A DNA stretch of 64,000 nt, taken from the NCBI RefSeq assembly GCF_019968905.1, contig NZ_CP079946.1, positions 2,728,001-2,792,000 of the forward strand. The letters run 5' to 3'. Each line of letters starts with the position of its first letter. Positions within the stretch are counted from its first letter, which is position 1. Of the stretch, positions 47,666-54,960 are shown in pieces. The notes beneath the pieces are model-generated. The model saw only the letters and a program-made list of their open reading frames with translations, did not search any database and had not been told where the DNA came from. The translations under genes were made by a program, and so were the position numbers. Source of the DNA: Corallococcus sp. EGB (lineage in GTDB: Bacteria > Myxococcota > Myxococcia > Myxococcales > Myxococcaceae).

Positions 47666-48280
47666 TCAGGCCAGCTCGACCTCCGCCGGGGCCAGCACGC
47701 GCGGCTCCATGGCGGGGCTGACGGATGGGAACTTCACCTCCGTGGTCACCCAGCCGTGGTGCCGGAGCGTGCCGCCATAAGGAGGCTCGCCCGCGACGTT
47801 GCCGGTCAGCCGGATGCGCTGCGCGTCGAAGCCCGGGGGCACCGTCACCGCGTCGCCCTCGCCCTGCGGCAGCACCGGCTGGAGCGTGAGGTACTGGTGC
47901 ACCACCTTGCGGCAGCCCTCATGGACGATGCGCGCCGCCGCGCCCACGTCCGCGTCCGGGAAGGCCGCGACGTTCTCCTGCACGAAGTCCAGGAAGCGGC
48001 CTTCGCGCTGGAGCATGGCCAACAGCGACAGGGCGCTGGCGTGCTCGCGCTCGGGCGGCGGGGGAGGGGGCGCGACGGGGGCCTGGACGGCGGGCGTCCT
48101 CACCGGCGGCAGGGCCTGCAGGTCCCCTGACGGAAGCTCCTTGAGCTGGCCGGCGTCATAGGCGCGGCTCGTCGGGAGCACGGCCTGCGCGAATTCGCGG
48201 GACACGAGGCAGCGCCAGAAGCAGAGCCAGGCGAGCCAGAAGCGGGCGAAGAACGACAGGGAGGCGGACGGGTCGGTCAT
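47666..48280 (-). CDS. DUF2760 domain protein
   Basis: 204 residues from ATG 48280; the upstream extension to 48337 is rejected because it runs into the tRNA terminator. The N-terminus has a hydrophobic helix (SLSFFARFWLAWLCFWRCLV, about 7-26), which probably binds the membrane, then a Pro-rich linker and the DUF2760 core from about residue 75: LLAMLQREGRFLDFVQENVAAFPDADVGAAARIVHEGCRKVVHQYL, LPQGEGDAVTVPPGFDAQRIRLTGNVAGEPPYGGTLRHHGW. DUF2760 genes typically sit beside the two atypical Hsp70 genes, as here. It is the first gene of the operon. The family's biochemical role is not known to me. Confidence 0.85.
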   Translation of the reverse strand: MTDPSASLSFFARFWLAWLCFWRCLVSREFAQAVLPTSRAYDAGQLKELPSGDLQALPPVRTPAVQAPVAPPPPPPEREHASALSLLAMLQREGRFLDFVQENVAAFPDADVGAAARIVHEGCRKVVHQYLTLQPVLPQGEGDAVTVPPGFDAQRIRLTGNVAGEPPYGGTLRHHGWVTTEVKFPSVSPAMEPRVLAPAEVELA

Positions 48281-48336
48281 CGGCCCCGGATAACAAAGCC
48301 GGAAGCCTTTGCAATTCGCCAATGGCCCGAAATGCA

Positions 48337-48366
48337 AAGGGCCTCACGGTTTCCCGTGAGGCCCTT
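48337..48366 (-). terminator. Strong intrinsic terminator after tRNA-Ala
   Basis: AAGGGCCTCACGG (48337-48349) and CCGTGAGGCCCTT (48354-48366) make 13 perfect pairs with a four-base loop. Read on the minus strand it begins 11 bases after the tRNA 3' end and is followed by TTGCATTTC. It should end the tRNA transcript before the DUF2760 operon. Confidence 0.85.
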
Positions 48367-48376
48367 CGGTACTTCA

Positions 48377-48452
<76 letters not shown>

Positions 48453-48514
48453 ATATGGGGACTGCTGACTGCCTGCCGCGCCTCGCGGGGGTTGGGTCCC
48501 GCGAAGTGAGTGGG

Positions 48515-48543
48515 CTAGTACCGGAGCCCCACCCCGCTGTCAA
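48515..48543 (-). promoter_or_regulatory. Promoter of tRNA-Ala
   Basis: On the minus strand TTGACA (48543-48538), a 17-base spacer and TACTAG (48520-48515); the tRNA 5' end follows about 60 bases later. A near-consensus housekeeping promoter. Confidence 0.85.
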
Positions 48544-48572
48544 GCAGCTCGTTTCCAGCACCAACCCTGCGA

Positions 48573-48601
48573 TTGACGTGCCGCACTGTGGATGCCATAA
48601 A
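48573..48601 (+). promoter_or_regulatory. Promoter of the TPR gene
   Basis: TTGACG (48573-48578), 17-base spacer, CATAAA (48596-48601), 53 bases upstream of the ATG at 48655. It is back to back with the tRNA promoter, with 29 bases between the two -35 boxes. Confidence 0.68.
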
Positions 48602-48654
48602 AACCGCCTTCCGGTATCGCATCCTTCCCGGCCATTCCGGGCCCCTTCTGGTTC

Positions 48655-51021
48655 ATGTCCACCTCCCCATCGAAGACGTTGAGCCCCACCGAGCTCGCGA
48701 AGCTTGAGCATTCGTTCGCTTCCGACCCGTCGTCGGATGCGTACAAGCCCCTGGCGGAGGCGTATCTCGACCTTGGCCGTTTCATGGAAGCAATGGTCGT
48801 CTGCAAGAAGGGCGTCAAGGCGCACCCGAACGCAGCCGACCCCCGCCTGCTTCTGGCGCGCGTCTACGCGGCGCAGAACAAGGACAAGAAGGCGCTCGAA
48901 GAGGTGATGGGCGCGCTCCAGGTCCAGCCGGAGGACAAGGCAGCCCTGCGCATGGCGGGCGTGCTCCAGCTGAAGAACGGCGAGCCGGACGCCGGCCGCG
49001 CCAACCTGCTCAAGGCCTACCAGGCGGACCCGGGTGATCCGGAGACCGTCACGCTGCTCCAGCAGTACAAGGTGGAGATCCCCCGCCCGGCCGCCCCCGC
49101 GCCGGTGCTCGCCCCCGTGGCCGCGCCGCCCCCGGCCGCCGCGGAAGCGCCCGCCGCGGCGACCGTCCCCGTGGCGGCCCCGCCCGCCGCCGTTGCCCCG
49201 CCTGCCGCCACCCCGTCCGCGGGTCAGGCCGTGGGCCGCATCAACGCTCCGTCCCAGCAGGCGGCGCGCACGGCGCGTGCCGAGGACTCCGCCGCGCGCC
49301 CCGCCCAGCGCCGTCCGCAGGTGGTGGTGCAGGAGGTCGAGGACGACGACGACGAGCCCTCGCCGCGCCAGCGCAAGGCGGCCAAGAGCAACGGCAGCAA
49401 GATGCTGTCGTTGATCCTCCTCATCCTCATCCCGCTGTTCGCGGGCGGATACGGTTGGTACTCGGCGCAGGTCAAGAAGCGCGGCCGCGAGCTCAAGAAG
49501 AACCTGGACGTCGCCACCGAGCAGCTCAAGCACGACTCGTTCGCCAGCTACAAGAAGGCGTGCGAGGCGGCGGACCTGGCCCTGGAGGTGGACCCGGACT
49601 CCACCGCGGCCCACGGCTACCTGGCCTACGCGTTCGCCATCCGCTGGGGTGAGCACGGCGGCGGCGACGACGCGCGCCGGCAGGCCGAGGAGCACCTGGC
49701 GGCGGCCCAGAAGGGCAAGGAGCTGTCCAGCCACCTCATCGCGGCGCAGGCGTTGATCAAGACCTACAGCGGTGATGGCAAGGGCGCGCTCGCGTCGCTG
49801 GAGACGCAGGTCAAGGACCTCAACGACCAGAACAAGGCGTCCTCGCTCCTGTACCTCACGCTGGGCCTCATCCAGATGAACGCGGGCGACCTGGAGCGCG
49901 CGCGGGACAGCCTGGAGCGCGCGCAGGCGCTGGCGCCGGATGACCCGCGCGTCTACGCGGGCCTGGGCGCGGTGTACCGCCGGCTGGGCCAGGACAACAC
50001 CGCCTGGAAGAACTACGACTTCGCCCTGCGCTACGAGAAGGACCACCCGGAGTCGCTGCTGGGCCGCTCGCTGCTGATGCTGGAGCAGGACGAGCCGAAC
50101 TACGCGGTGGCCAGCCGGGACATCAAGAAGCTGCTGGAGGCGGAGCCGCCGCCGAGCCCCCGTCAGCTCGCCACCGCGCAGCTGGCGCGCTCGCTGCTCA
50201 TCGCCCGCGTGGCGCTGGCCATGCCCAACCTCAAGCCGGACGTGCAGCAGAAGCTGTCCGAGGCCACGGGCGTGCCGGTGGATCCCGCCAAGGCGAAGCA
50301 GGAGGTCATGAAGGCGGAGGAGACCGGCTTCGCGCTCGACAAGCAGAACCCGGAGCTGAACCTCATTAAGGGCCGCCGCCTGCTGGCGGAGGGCAACTAC
50401 GACGCGGCCGCGGAGGAGATCCGCAAGGCCATCCGCGTGGACGGCAGCCGCGCGCAGTTCCACGTCGAGCTGGCCAAGGCCCTCATGGGCAAGCCGGGCG
50501 GTGAGAAGGAGGCCTCCGAGGCGCTCGTCACCGCGCTCAAGACGATGGGCGACAGCCCCAAGCTGGTGGTGATGCTGGGCAACGCCTACCGCCGCCAGAA
50601 CAAGCTGGAGGACGCGCTCGCGCAGTACCAGCGCGCGGTGAAGGACCCCAAGTCGAAGAACCCGGAGGCCCGGCTCGCCATGGGCGCCATCTACCGGGAG
50701 CGCTCGGAGTGGGACAAGGCGAAGGAGCAGCTGGAGAAGGCCAGCCAGGAGTTCTTCGGGCAGCCGGACCGCGTGGCCAACGCACTCACGGAGCTGGGCC
50801 GCGTCTACCAGGGCAAGGGCGACACGGCGAAGGCGGACGAGACCTACCAGCGCGCGCTGCAGGCGGATGAGAACTACTCGCCGGTGTACTACTTCTACGC
50901 GTCGCTGCTCTCCAAGGACGCCAAGCAGTCGGGCAAGGTGAAGACGCTGGCGCAGGAGTACGTGAAGCGCGAGCCCAAGGGCGAGTACCTCGCCGACGCG
51001 CAGCGGCTCGCGGGCAACTGA
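48655..51021 (+). CDS. Large single-span membrane TPR protein
   Basis: 788 residues. Residues 8-135 hold three or four TPRs (DAYKPLAEAYLDLGRFMEAM, PRLLLARVYAAQNKDKKAL), followed by an Ala/Pro-rich linker (about 145-210), an acidic-basic stretch (EDDDDEPSPRQRKAAKSNG), one transmembrane helix (MLSLILLILIPLFAGGYGW, about 247-265) and a long C-terminal TPR solenoid (LYLTLGLIQMNAGDLERARDSLERAQALAPDDP, AGLGAVYRRLGQDNTAWKNYDFAL and others to the end). TPRs are on both sides of the membrane, so it may link cytoplasmic and periplasmic partners. No enzyme motif. A promoter lies upstream and a clear terminator follows. Confidence 0.85.
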   Translation: MSTSPSKTLSPTELAKLEHSFASDPSSDAYKPLAEAYLDLGRFMEAMVVCKKGVKAHPNAADPRLLLARVYAAQNKDKKALEEVMGALQVQPEDKAALRMAGVLQLKNGEPDAGRANLLKAYQADPGDPETVTLLQQYKVEIPRPAAPAPVLAPVAAPPPAAAEAPAAATVPVAAPPAAVAPPAATPSAGQAVGRINAPSQQAARTARAEDSAARPAQRRPQVVVQEVEDDDDEPSPRQRKAAKSNGSKMLSLILLILIPLFAGGYGWYSAQVKKRGRELKKNLDVATEQLKHDSFASYKKACEAADLALEVDPDSTAAHGYLAYAFAIRWGEHGGGDDARRQAEEHLAAAQKGKELSSHLIAAQALIKTYSGDGKGALASLETQVKDLNDQNKASSLLYLTLGLIQMNAGDLERARDSLERAQALAPDDPRVYAGLGAVYRRLGQDNTAWKNYDFALRYEKDHPESLLGRSLLMLEQDEPNYAVASRDIKKLLEAEPPPSPRQLATAQLARSLLIARVALAMPNLKPDVQQKLSEATGVPVDPAKAKQEVMKAEETGFALDKQNPELNLIKGRRLLAEGNYDAAAEEIRKAIRVDGSRAQFHVELAKALMGKPGGEKEASEALVTALKTMGDSPKLVVMLGNAYRRQNKLEDALAQYQRAVKDPKSKNPEARLAMGAIYRERSEWDKAKEQLEKASQEFFGQPDRVANALTELGRVYQGKGDTAKADETYQRALQADENYSPVYYFYASLLSKDAKQSGKVKTLAQEYVKREPKGEYLADAQRLAGN

Positions 51022-51049
51022 CCCCTCCCGCCCGCCGCTGTCTCCCACA

Positions 51050-51091
51050 CGCCGCGACGCCTGCTTCCCGGGCCTCGCGGCGTTTCGTTTT
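51050..51091 (+). terminator. Intrinsic terminator after the TPR gene
   Basis: CGCCGCGA (51050-51057) pairs with TCGCGGCG (51075-51082) and is followed by TTTCGTTTT. It lies 28 bases after the stop codon. Confidence 0.75.
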
Positions 51092-51230
51092 CGACGGGGG
51101 GCGACAAGGCAGGCTGATGTGCCGGGGCGCCCCAGCCTTGCCACCCCTTCCGGGGGACGGTATGGGAGGGTCCACCCCACACCCCCTGGCCGGTAGCGAC
51201 CACGGTCCAGGGCCACCTGCTGGAGTCCGC

Positions 51231-52115
51231 TTGAGCGCGCGTGCCCTGTCCCTGTCGTCCACCGCGTCCGACCTGATCTCCCTCACCAAGCCGAGGCTGT
51301 CATCGCTGGTGCTCATCACCGCGGCGGGGGGCATGTTCCTGGCGCCGGGGCACTTCACGCCGATGCGGGCGCTGGTGACGCTGCTGGCGACGGCGGGGAC
51401 GGTGGGCGCGGCGAACGCGTTCAACTGCTACTGGGAGCGCCACAGCGACCAGTTCATGGCGCGCACGCGCAACCGGCCGCTGCCCGCCGGGCGCATGGAC
51501 CCGAGCACGGCGCTGTGGTTCGGCCTGTCGCTGGCGGCGGTGTCGCTGCCCGCGCTGGTGATGGGGGCCAACCTGCTCACCGGCGTGCTGGGGCTCATCG
51601 CGCTGCTCAGCTACGTGCTGGCCTACACGCCGCTCAAGGCCCGCACGTCCGCGGCGATGCTGGTGGGCGCCATCCCCGGCGCGCTGCCGCCCTTGATGGG
51701 CTGGACGGCGGTGACGGACCAGGTGGACGCGGGCGGCTTCGCGCTGTTCGCCATCATGTTCCTCTGGCAGATGCCGCACTTCATCGCCATCGCGCTGTTC
51801 CGCAAGGACGAGTACGCGGCGGCCGGGCTCAAGTCCGTGCCGCTGGAGCGCGGGGACGAGTCCAGCCGCGCGCAGGTGGTGCTCTACCTGGTGGCGCTGG
51901 TGCCCATGACGCTCCTGCCGTTCCAGCTGCACATCGCCGGCACCTGGTACCTGGCGGCGGCGGTGGTGCTGGGGCTCGGCTTCCTGGGCCTGGGGGCATG
52001 GGGCTTCTTCAAGCACCTGGGAAAGCCCTGGGCGCGCCAGACGTTCCTGTATTCGCTCGTGTATCTCACCGGCCTGTTCGCCGTGATGGCGCTGGACCGC
52101 ATCCCCCGCGGCTAG
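51231..52115 (+). CDS. cyoE: Protoheme IX farnesyltransferase (heme O synthase)
   Basis: 294 residues from TTG 51231, chosen because GGAG lies five bases upstream and the conserved region (SDLISLTKPRLSSLVLITAAGG) starts soon after; ATG 51162 is possible. About eight membrane helices. UbiA-family features: NCYWERHSDQFMARTRNRPLPAGR, where the first Asp of the NxxxDxxxD polyprenyl-diphosphate motif is Glu, and the second conserved region YTPLKARTSAAMLVGAIPGALPPLMGW, then ALFRKDEYAAAGLKSVP. It attaches farnesyl to heme B to make heme O for terminal oxidases. No oxidase subunits are in the window. Followed closely by an ABC transporter and a cupredoxin-like lipoprotein. Confidence 0.92.
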   Translation: MSARALSLSSTASDLISLTKPRLSSLVLITAAGGMFLAPGHFTPMRALVTLLATAGTVGAANAFNCYWERHSDQFMARTRNRPLPAGRMDPSTALWFGLSLAAVSLPALVMGANLLTGVLGLIALLSYVLAYTPLKARTSAAMLVGAIPGALPPLMGWTAVTDQVDAGGFALFAIMFLWQMPHFIAIALFRKDEYAAAGLKSVPLERGDESSRAQVVLYLVALVPMTLLPFQLHIAGTWYLAAAVVLGLGFLGLGAWGFFKHLGKPWARQTFLYSLVYLTGLFAVMALDRIPRG

Positions 52116-52154
52116 CGTCCTCGCGCGGCGTCCGGGCGCGAGGCCGCCTTCCGC

Positions 52155-53144
52155 ATGCCTGACACCACCGTTCCGACCCTGCCCCCGCCGCTGCTTCGCA
52201 TCGAGGGGCTCACGCGCCGCTTCGGCGGGCGCACCGCCGTGGACGGGCTGTCGCTGTCCGTGCAGCCGGGCGAAATCCTGGGCCTGCTGGGGCCCAATGG
52301 TGCCGGCAAGTCCACGACCTTCCAGTTGCTCGCGGGGCTGCTCGCGCCGGACGCGGGGCAGGTGCACTTCGCCGGCAAGGTGCTGTCCCTGAGCGACCCC
52401 GCGCTGCGGCGTCAGATGGGGATCATCTTCCAGAAGAGCAGCCTGGACGACCTGCTCACCGCCCGGGAGAACCTGCTCCTGGGCGCGCGGCTGTACGGCC
52501 TCACGGGCGCGGACGCGAAGGCGCGCGTGGAGACGATGCTGTCGCTCATCGGCCTGTTGGACCGGGGCGATGAGAAGGTGGGCACCTGGTCGGGCGGCAT
52601 GCGCCGGCGGCTGGAGCTGGCGCGGGCGCTGGTGCACCAGCCGCGCGTGGTGTTGATGGACGAGCCCACGCAGGGCCTGGACGAGGCGGCCTTCCGCACC
52701 TTCTGGACGCACCTCAAGCGGCTGCGCGACGCGCAGGGCGTCACCGTGCTGCTCACCACGCACCGGGCGGATGAAGCGGAAGGGTGTGACCGGCTGGCGG
52801 TGCTGGACGCCGGGAAGCTGGTGGCGTGCGACACGCCCCGGGCGCTCGCCTCGCGCATGGGCGGCGACATCCTGACGCTGGAGGGCCCGGAGCCGGAGGC
52901 GCTGGCCGCGCAGGTGACGGAGCGGCTGGGGCTCATGGCGAAGGTGGTGGAGGGGCGGGTCCAGGTGGAGGCTTCGCAGGGACACGCGCTGGTGCCGCGG
53001 CTGGTGGAGGCCTTCCCCTCGGGACGGTTCGCCTCCGTGTCGCTGCGCCGGCCCACGCTGGCGGACGTGTTCCTCCAGCTCACCGGGAAGGCCCTGGGGG
53101 CGGATGCTCCCTCGCCCACGCCCGCGCCGAGGAAACGCCGATGA
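52155..53144 (+). CDS. ABC transporter ATP-binding protein
   Basis: 329 residues. Walker A GPNGAGKST (about residues 49-57), Q-loop FQKSSLDDLLTARENLLL, signature WSGGMRRRLELARAL, Walker B VVLMDEPTQGLD and a H-loop TTHRADEAE; the C-terminal 90 residues form the accessory domain found in DrrA/NodI/CcmA-type ATPases, ending with RRPTLADVFLQLTGKAL. It energises the ABC-2 permease encoded next, whose ATG overlaps its TGA (ATGA). The position between cyoE and a cupredoxin suggests a role in respiratory-chain maturation or copper handling, which is inference. Confidence 0.92.
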   Translation: MPDTTVPTLPPPLLRIEGLTRRFGGRTAVDGLSLSVQPGEILGLLGPNGAGKSTTFQLLAGLLAPDAGQVHFAGKVLSLSDPALRRQMGIIFQKSSLDDLLTARENLLLGARLYGLTGADAKARVETMLSLIGLLDRGDEKVGTWSGGMRRRLELARALVHQPRVVLMDEPTQGLDEAAFRTFWTHLKRLRDAQGVTVLLTTHRADEAEGCDRLAVLDAGKLVACDTPRALASRMGGDILTLEGPEPEALAAQVTERLGLMAKVVEGRVQVEASQGHALVPRLVEAFPSGRFASVSLRRPTLADVFLQLTGKALGADAPSPTPAPRKRR

Positions 53145-54004
53145 GCGCTGACATCCCCGTTCCGTCCTCTCCCCTGGACGCGCCCGTGGCCCCGGCACAG
53201 CGCCGGGAGCCGGGGACGCTCGCGCTGCAGTGGGCCACCGTGTGGGTGCTGCTGTCGCGCGACGTGGTGCGCTTCTTCCGGCAGCCCAGCCGCGTGATTG
53301 GCGCGCTGGCGCAGCCCATCCTGTTCTGGTTCGTCATCGGCTCGGGCTTCGCGGGTTCCTTCCGCGTGGAGGGCGCGCAGGGGCTGGGCTACCAGCAGTT
53401 CTTCTTCCCGGGCGTCGTCACCATGGTGGTGCTCTTCAGCGCCATCTTCGCGACCATCACCGTCATCGAGGACCGCAAGGAGGGCTTCCTCCAGGCAGTG
53501 CTGGCGGGGCCGGGCTCGCGCCTGGCGGTGGTGCTGGGCAAGGCGCTGGGGTCCTCCTCCATCGCGCTGATGCAGGCGTCGCTGTTCCTGCTCTTCGCGC
53601 CGCTGGCCGGCGTGGACGTGAAGGCGGTGGACTACCCGCTGCTCGCGGCGGTGATGGTGCTGTCGGCGCTGGCGCTCACCGGCATGGGCATGGCGCTGGC
53701 GTGGTGGGTGAAGTCGAGCGCGGGCTACCACGCGGTGATGAGCCTGGTGATGCTGCCCATGTGGGTGCTCTCCGGGGCCATGTTCCCGGTGAAGGGCGCG
53801 GGGCCGGTGCTGTCGTGGGTGATGACGCTCAACCCGATGCGCTTCTCCGTGGAGGGCGTGCGGCGCGCGCTGTACGGGGCGCAGGCGTCGCTGGCGGTGG
53901 GCTCGCGGGGTGGGGCGGCGGTGGGGTGGGAGGTGCCCGCGCTGCTCGCGTTCGCGGCGGTGTTCGTGGGGCTGGCCGCGTTCAGCGTGAGCCGCCGCGA
54001 GTAG
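53141..54004 (+). CDS. ABC-2 type transporter permease
   Basis: 287 residues from ATG 53141, overlapping the ATPase stop by four bases. Six hydrophobic segments in the ABC-2 layout: ALAQPILFWFVIGSGFAGSF, QFFFPGVVTMVVLFSAIFATITVIEDRKEGFLQAVLAGP (the conserved EDR/KEGF coupling region), VVLGKALGSSSIALMQASLFLLFAPLA, PLLAAVMVLSALALTGMGMALAWWV, HAVMSLVMLPMWVLSGAMFPV and ALLAFAAVFVGLAAFSV. The substrate is unknown. Confidence 0.92.
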   Translation: MSADIPVPSSPLDAPVAPAQRREPGTLALQWATVWVLLSRDVVRFFRQPSRVIGALAQPILFWFVIGSGFAGSFRVEGAQGLGYQQFFFPGVVTMVVLFSAIFATITVIEDRKEGFLQAVLAGPGSRLAVVLGKALGSSSIALMQASLFLLFAPLAGVDVKAVDYPLLAAVMVLSALALTGMGMALAWWVKSSAGYHAVMSLVMLPMWVLSGAMFPVKGAGPVLSWVMTLNPMRFSVEGVRRALYGAQASLAVGSRGGAAVGWEVPALLAFAAVFVGLAAFSVSRRE

Positions 54005-54096
54005 CCGCGCGCCGGGTGTGGATGGACTTGCCTGGTGCCTTCCACTACGACGGCGGGCACCGCATCACGGAAGAACACTCCAGAGGAGACCGCCTC

Positions 54097-54921
54097 ATGA
54101 AGCTGCGTCTTTTTGGCCTGTCGATGGTCGGTGTCGCGGGGCTTTTGGCCCTGCCCGCGTGCAAGAAGGAGGAGGCGCCCGCCGCGCCTCCGGCGGCCCC
54201 CACGCACGAGGCCGTGCCTCCGGCGCCCACGGTGGGAGCGGGGACGGGTGAGGCGGCGGCTCCGGCGCCCGCGGGCAACGGCGTGGTGAAGGGCACGGTG
54301 TCCTTCACCGGCACGCCTCCGGCGATGGGGGACCTGGCGCCCAGCGCCGACCCGGCGTGTGACGGGCGCCCGGAGAAGGAGCAGTCCGTGCTGGTGAAGG
54401 ACGGCAAGCTCCAGAACGTGCTGGTGCGCGTGAAGGGCCCGGTCGCCGGCGCGCCCACGCCGCCGCCGTCCACGCCGGTGGTGGTGGACCAGTCCAAGTG
54501 CACCTACGTGCCGCGCGTGCAGGGCGCGGTGGCGGGGCAGCAGGTGGTGTTCAAGAACAGCGACGGCACGCTGCACAACGTGCGCGGCGTGGTGGGCACG
54601 CGGCCGGTGTTCAACGTGGCGCAGCCGCCCTCGGGCGCGCCGGTGCAGAAGCCGCTGCCGTCGGACGCGGAGGTGCTGCGCCTCAAGTGCGACGTGCACC
54701 CGTGGATGACGGCCTTCGTGGTGAGCAACCCCAACCCGTACTTCGCCACCACCGGCACGGACGGCACCTTCACGCTGACGGGCCTGCCCGCGGGCACGTA
54801 CACGCTGGAGGCGTGGCACGAGACGCTGGGCACGAAGACCGCGGAGGTCACCGTGAAGGACGGCGCGCCCGCGGAGGCGTCGTTCACCTTCGCCGCGACG
54901 GACGCGCAGGCGAAGCAGTAG
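54097..54921 (+). CDS. Cupredoxin-like lipoprotein with carboxypeptidase-regulatory-like end
   Basis: 274 residues from ATG 54097 with AGAGGAG upstream. Lipoprotein signal MKLRLFGLSMVGVAGLLALPAC (Cys 22), Ala/Pro linker, then a beta domain with VFKNSDGTLHNVRG and LKCDVHPWMTAFVV. The set His (TLHN), Cys, His and Met (CDVHPWM) is the type 1 copper ligand pattern of cupredoxins. The final 60 residues (YFATTGTDGTFTLTGLPAGTYTLEAWHETLG) match the carboxypeptidase regulatory fold. Copper binding is therefore likely; an electron transfer role is inferred. It follows the ABC exporter by 92 bases. Confidence 0.87.
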   Translation: MKLRLFGLSMVGVAGLLALPACKKEEAPAAPPAAPTHEAVPPAPTVGAGTGEAAAPAPAGNGVVKGTVSFTGTPPAMGDLAPSADPACDGRPEKEQSVLVKDGKLQNVLVRVKGPVAGAPTPPPSTPVVVDQSKCTYVPRVQGAVAGQQVVFKNSDGTLHNVRGVVGTRPVFNVAQPPSGAPVQKPLPSDAEVLRLKCDVHPWMTAFVVSNPNPYFATTGTDGTFTLTGLPAGTYTLEAWHETLGTKTAEVTVKDGAPAEASFTFAATDAQAKQ

Positions 54922-54931
54922 CCGGGAAGGG

Positions 54932-54960
54932 AAGGGGCCCGCGCTCGCGAGCGGCCCCTT
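54932..54960. terminator. Hairpin terminator between convergent genes
   Basis: AAGGGGCC (54932-54939) and GGCCCCTT (54953-54960) form eight pairs, extended by GCT/AGC inside after a three-base bulge. TTTCACC follows on the plus strand. It directly abuts the histidine kinase stop codon, so it can serve the cupredoxin gene. Confidence 0.55.
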
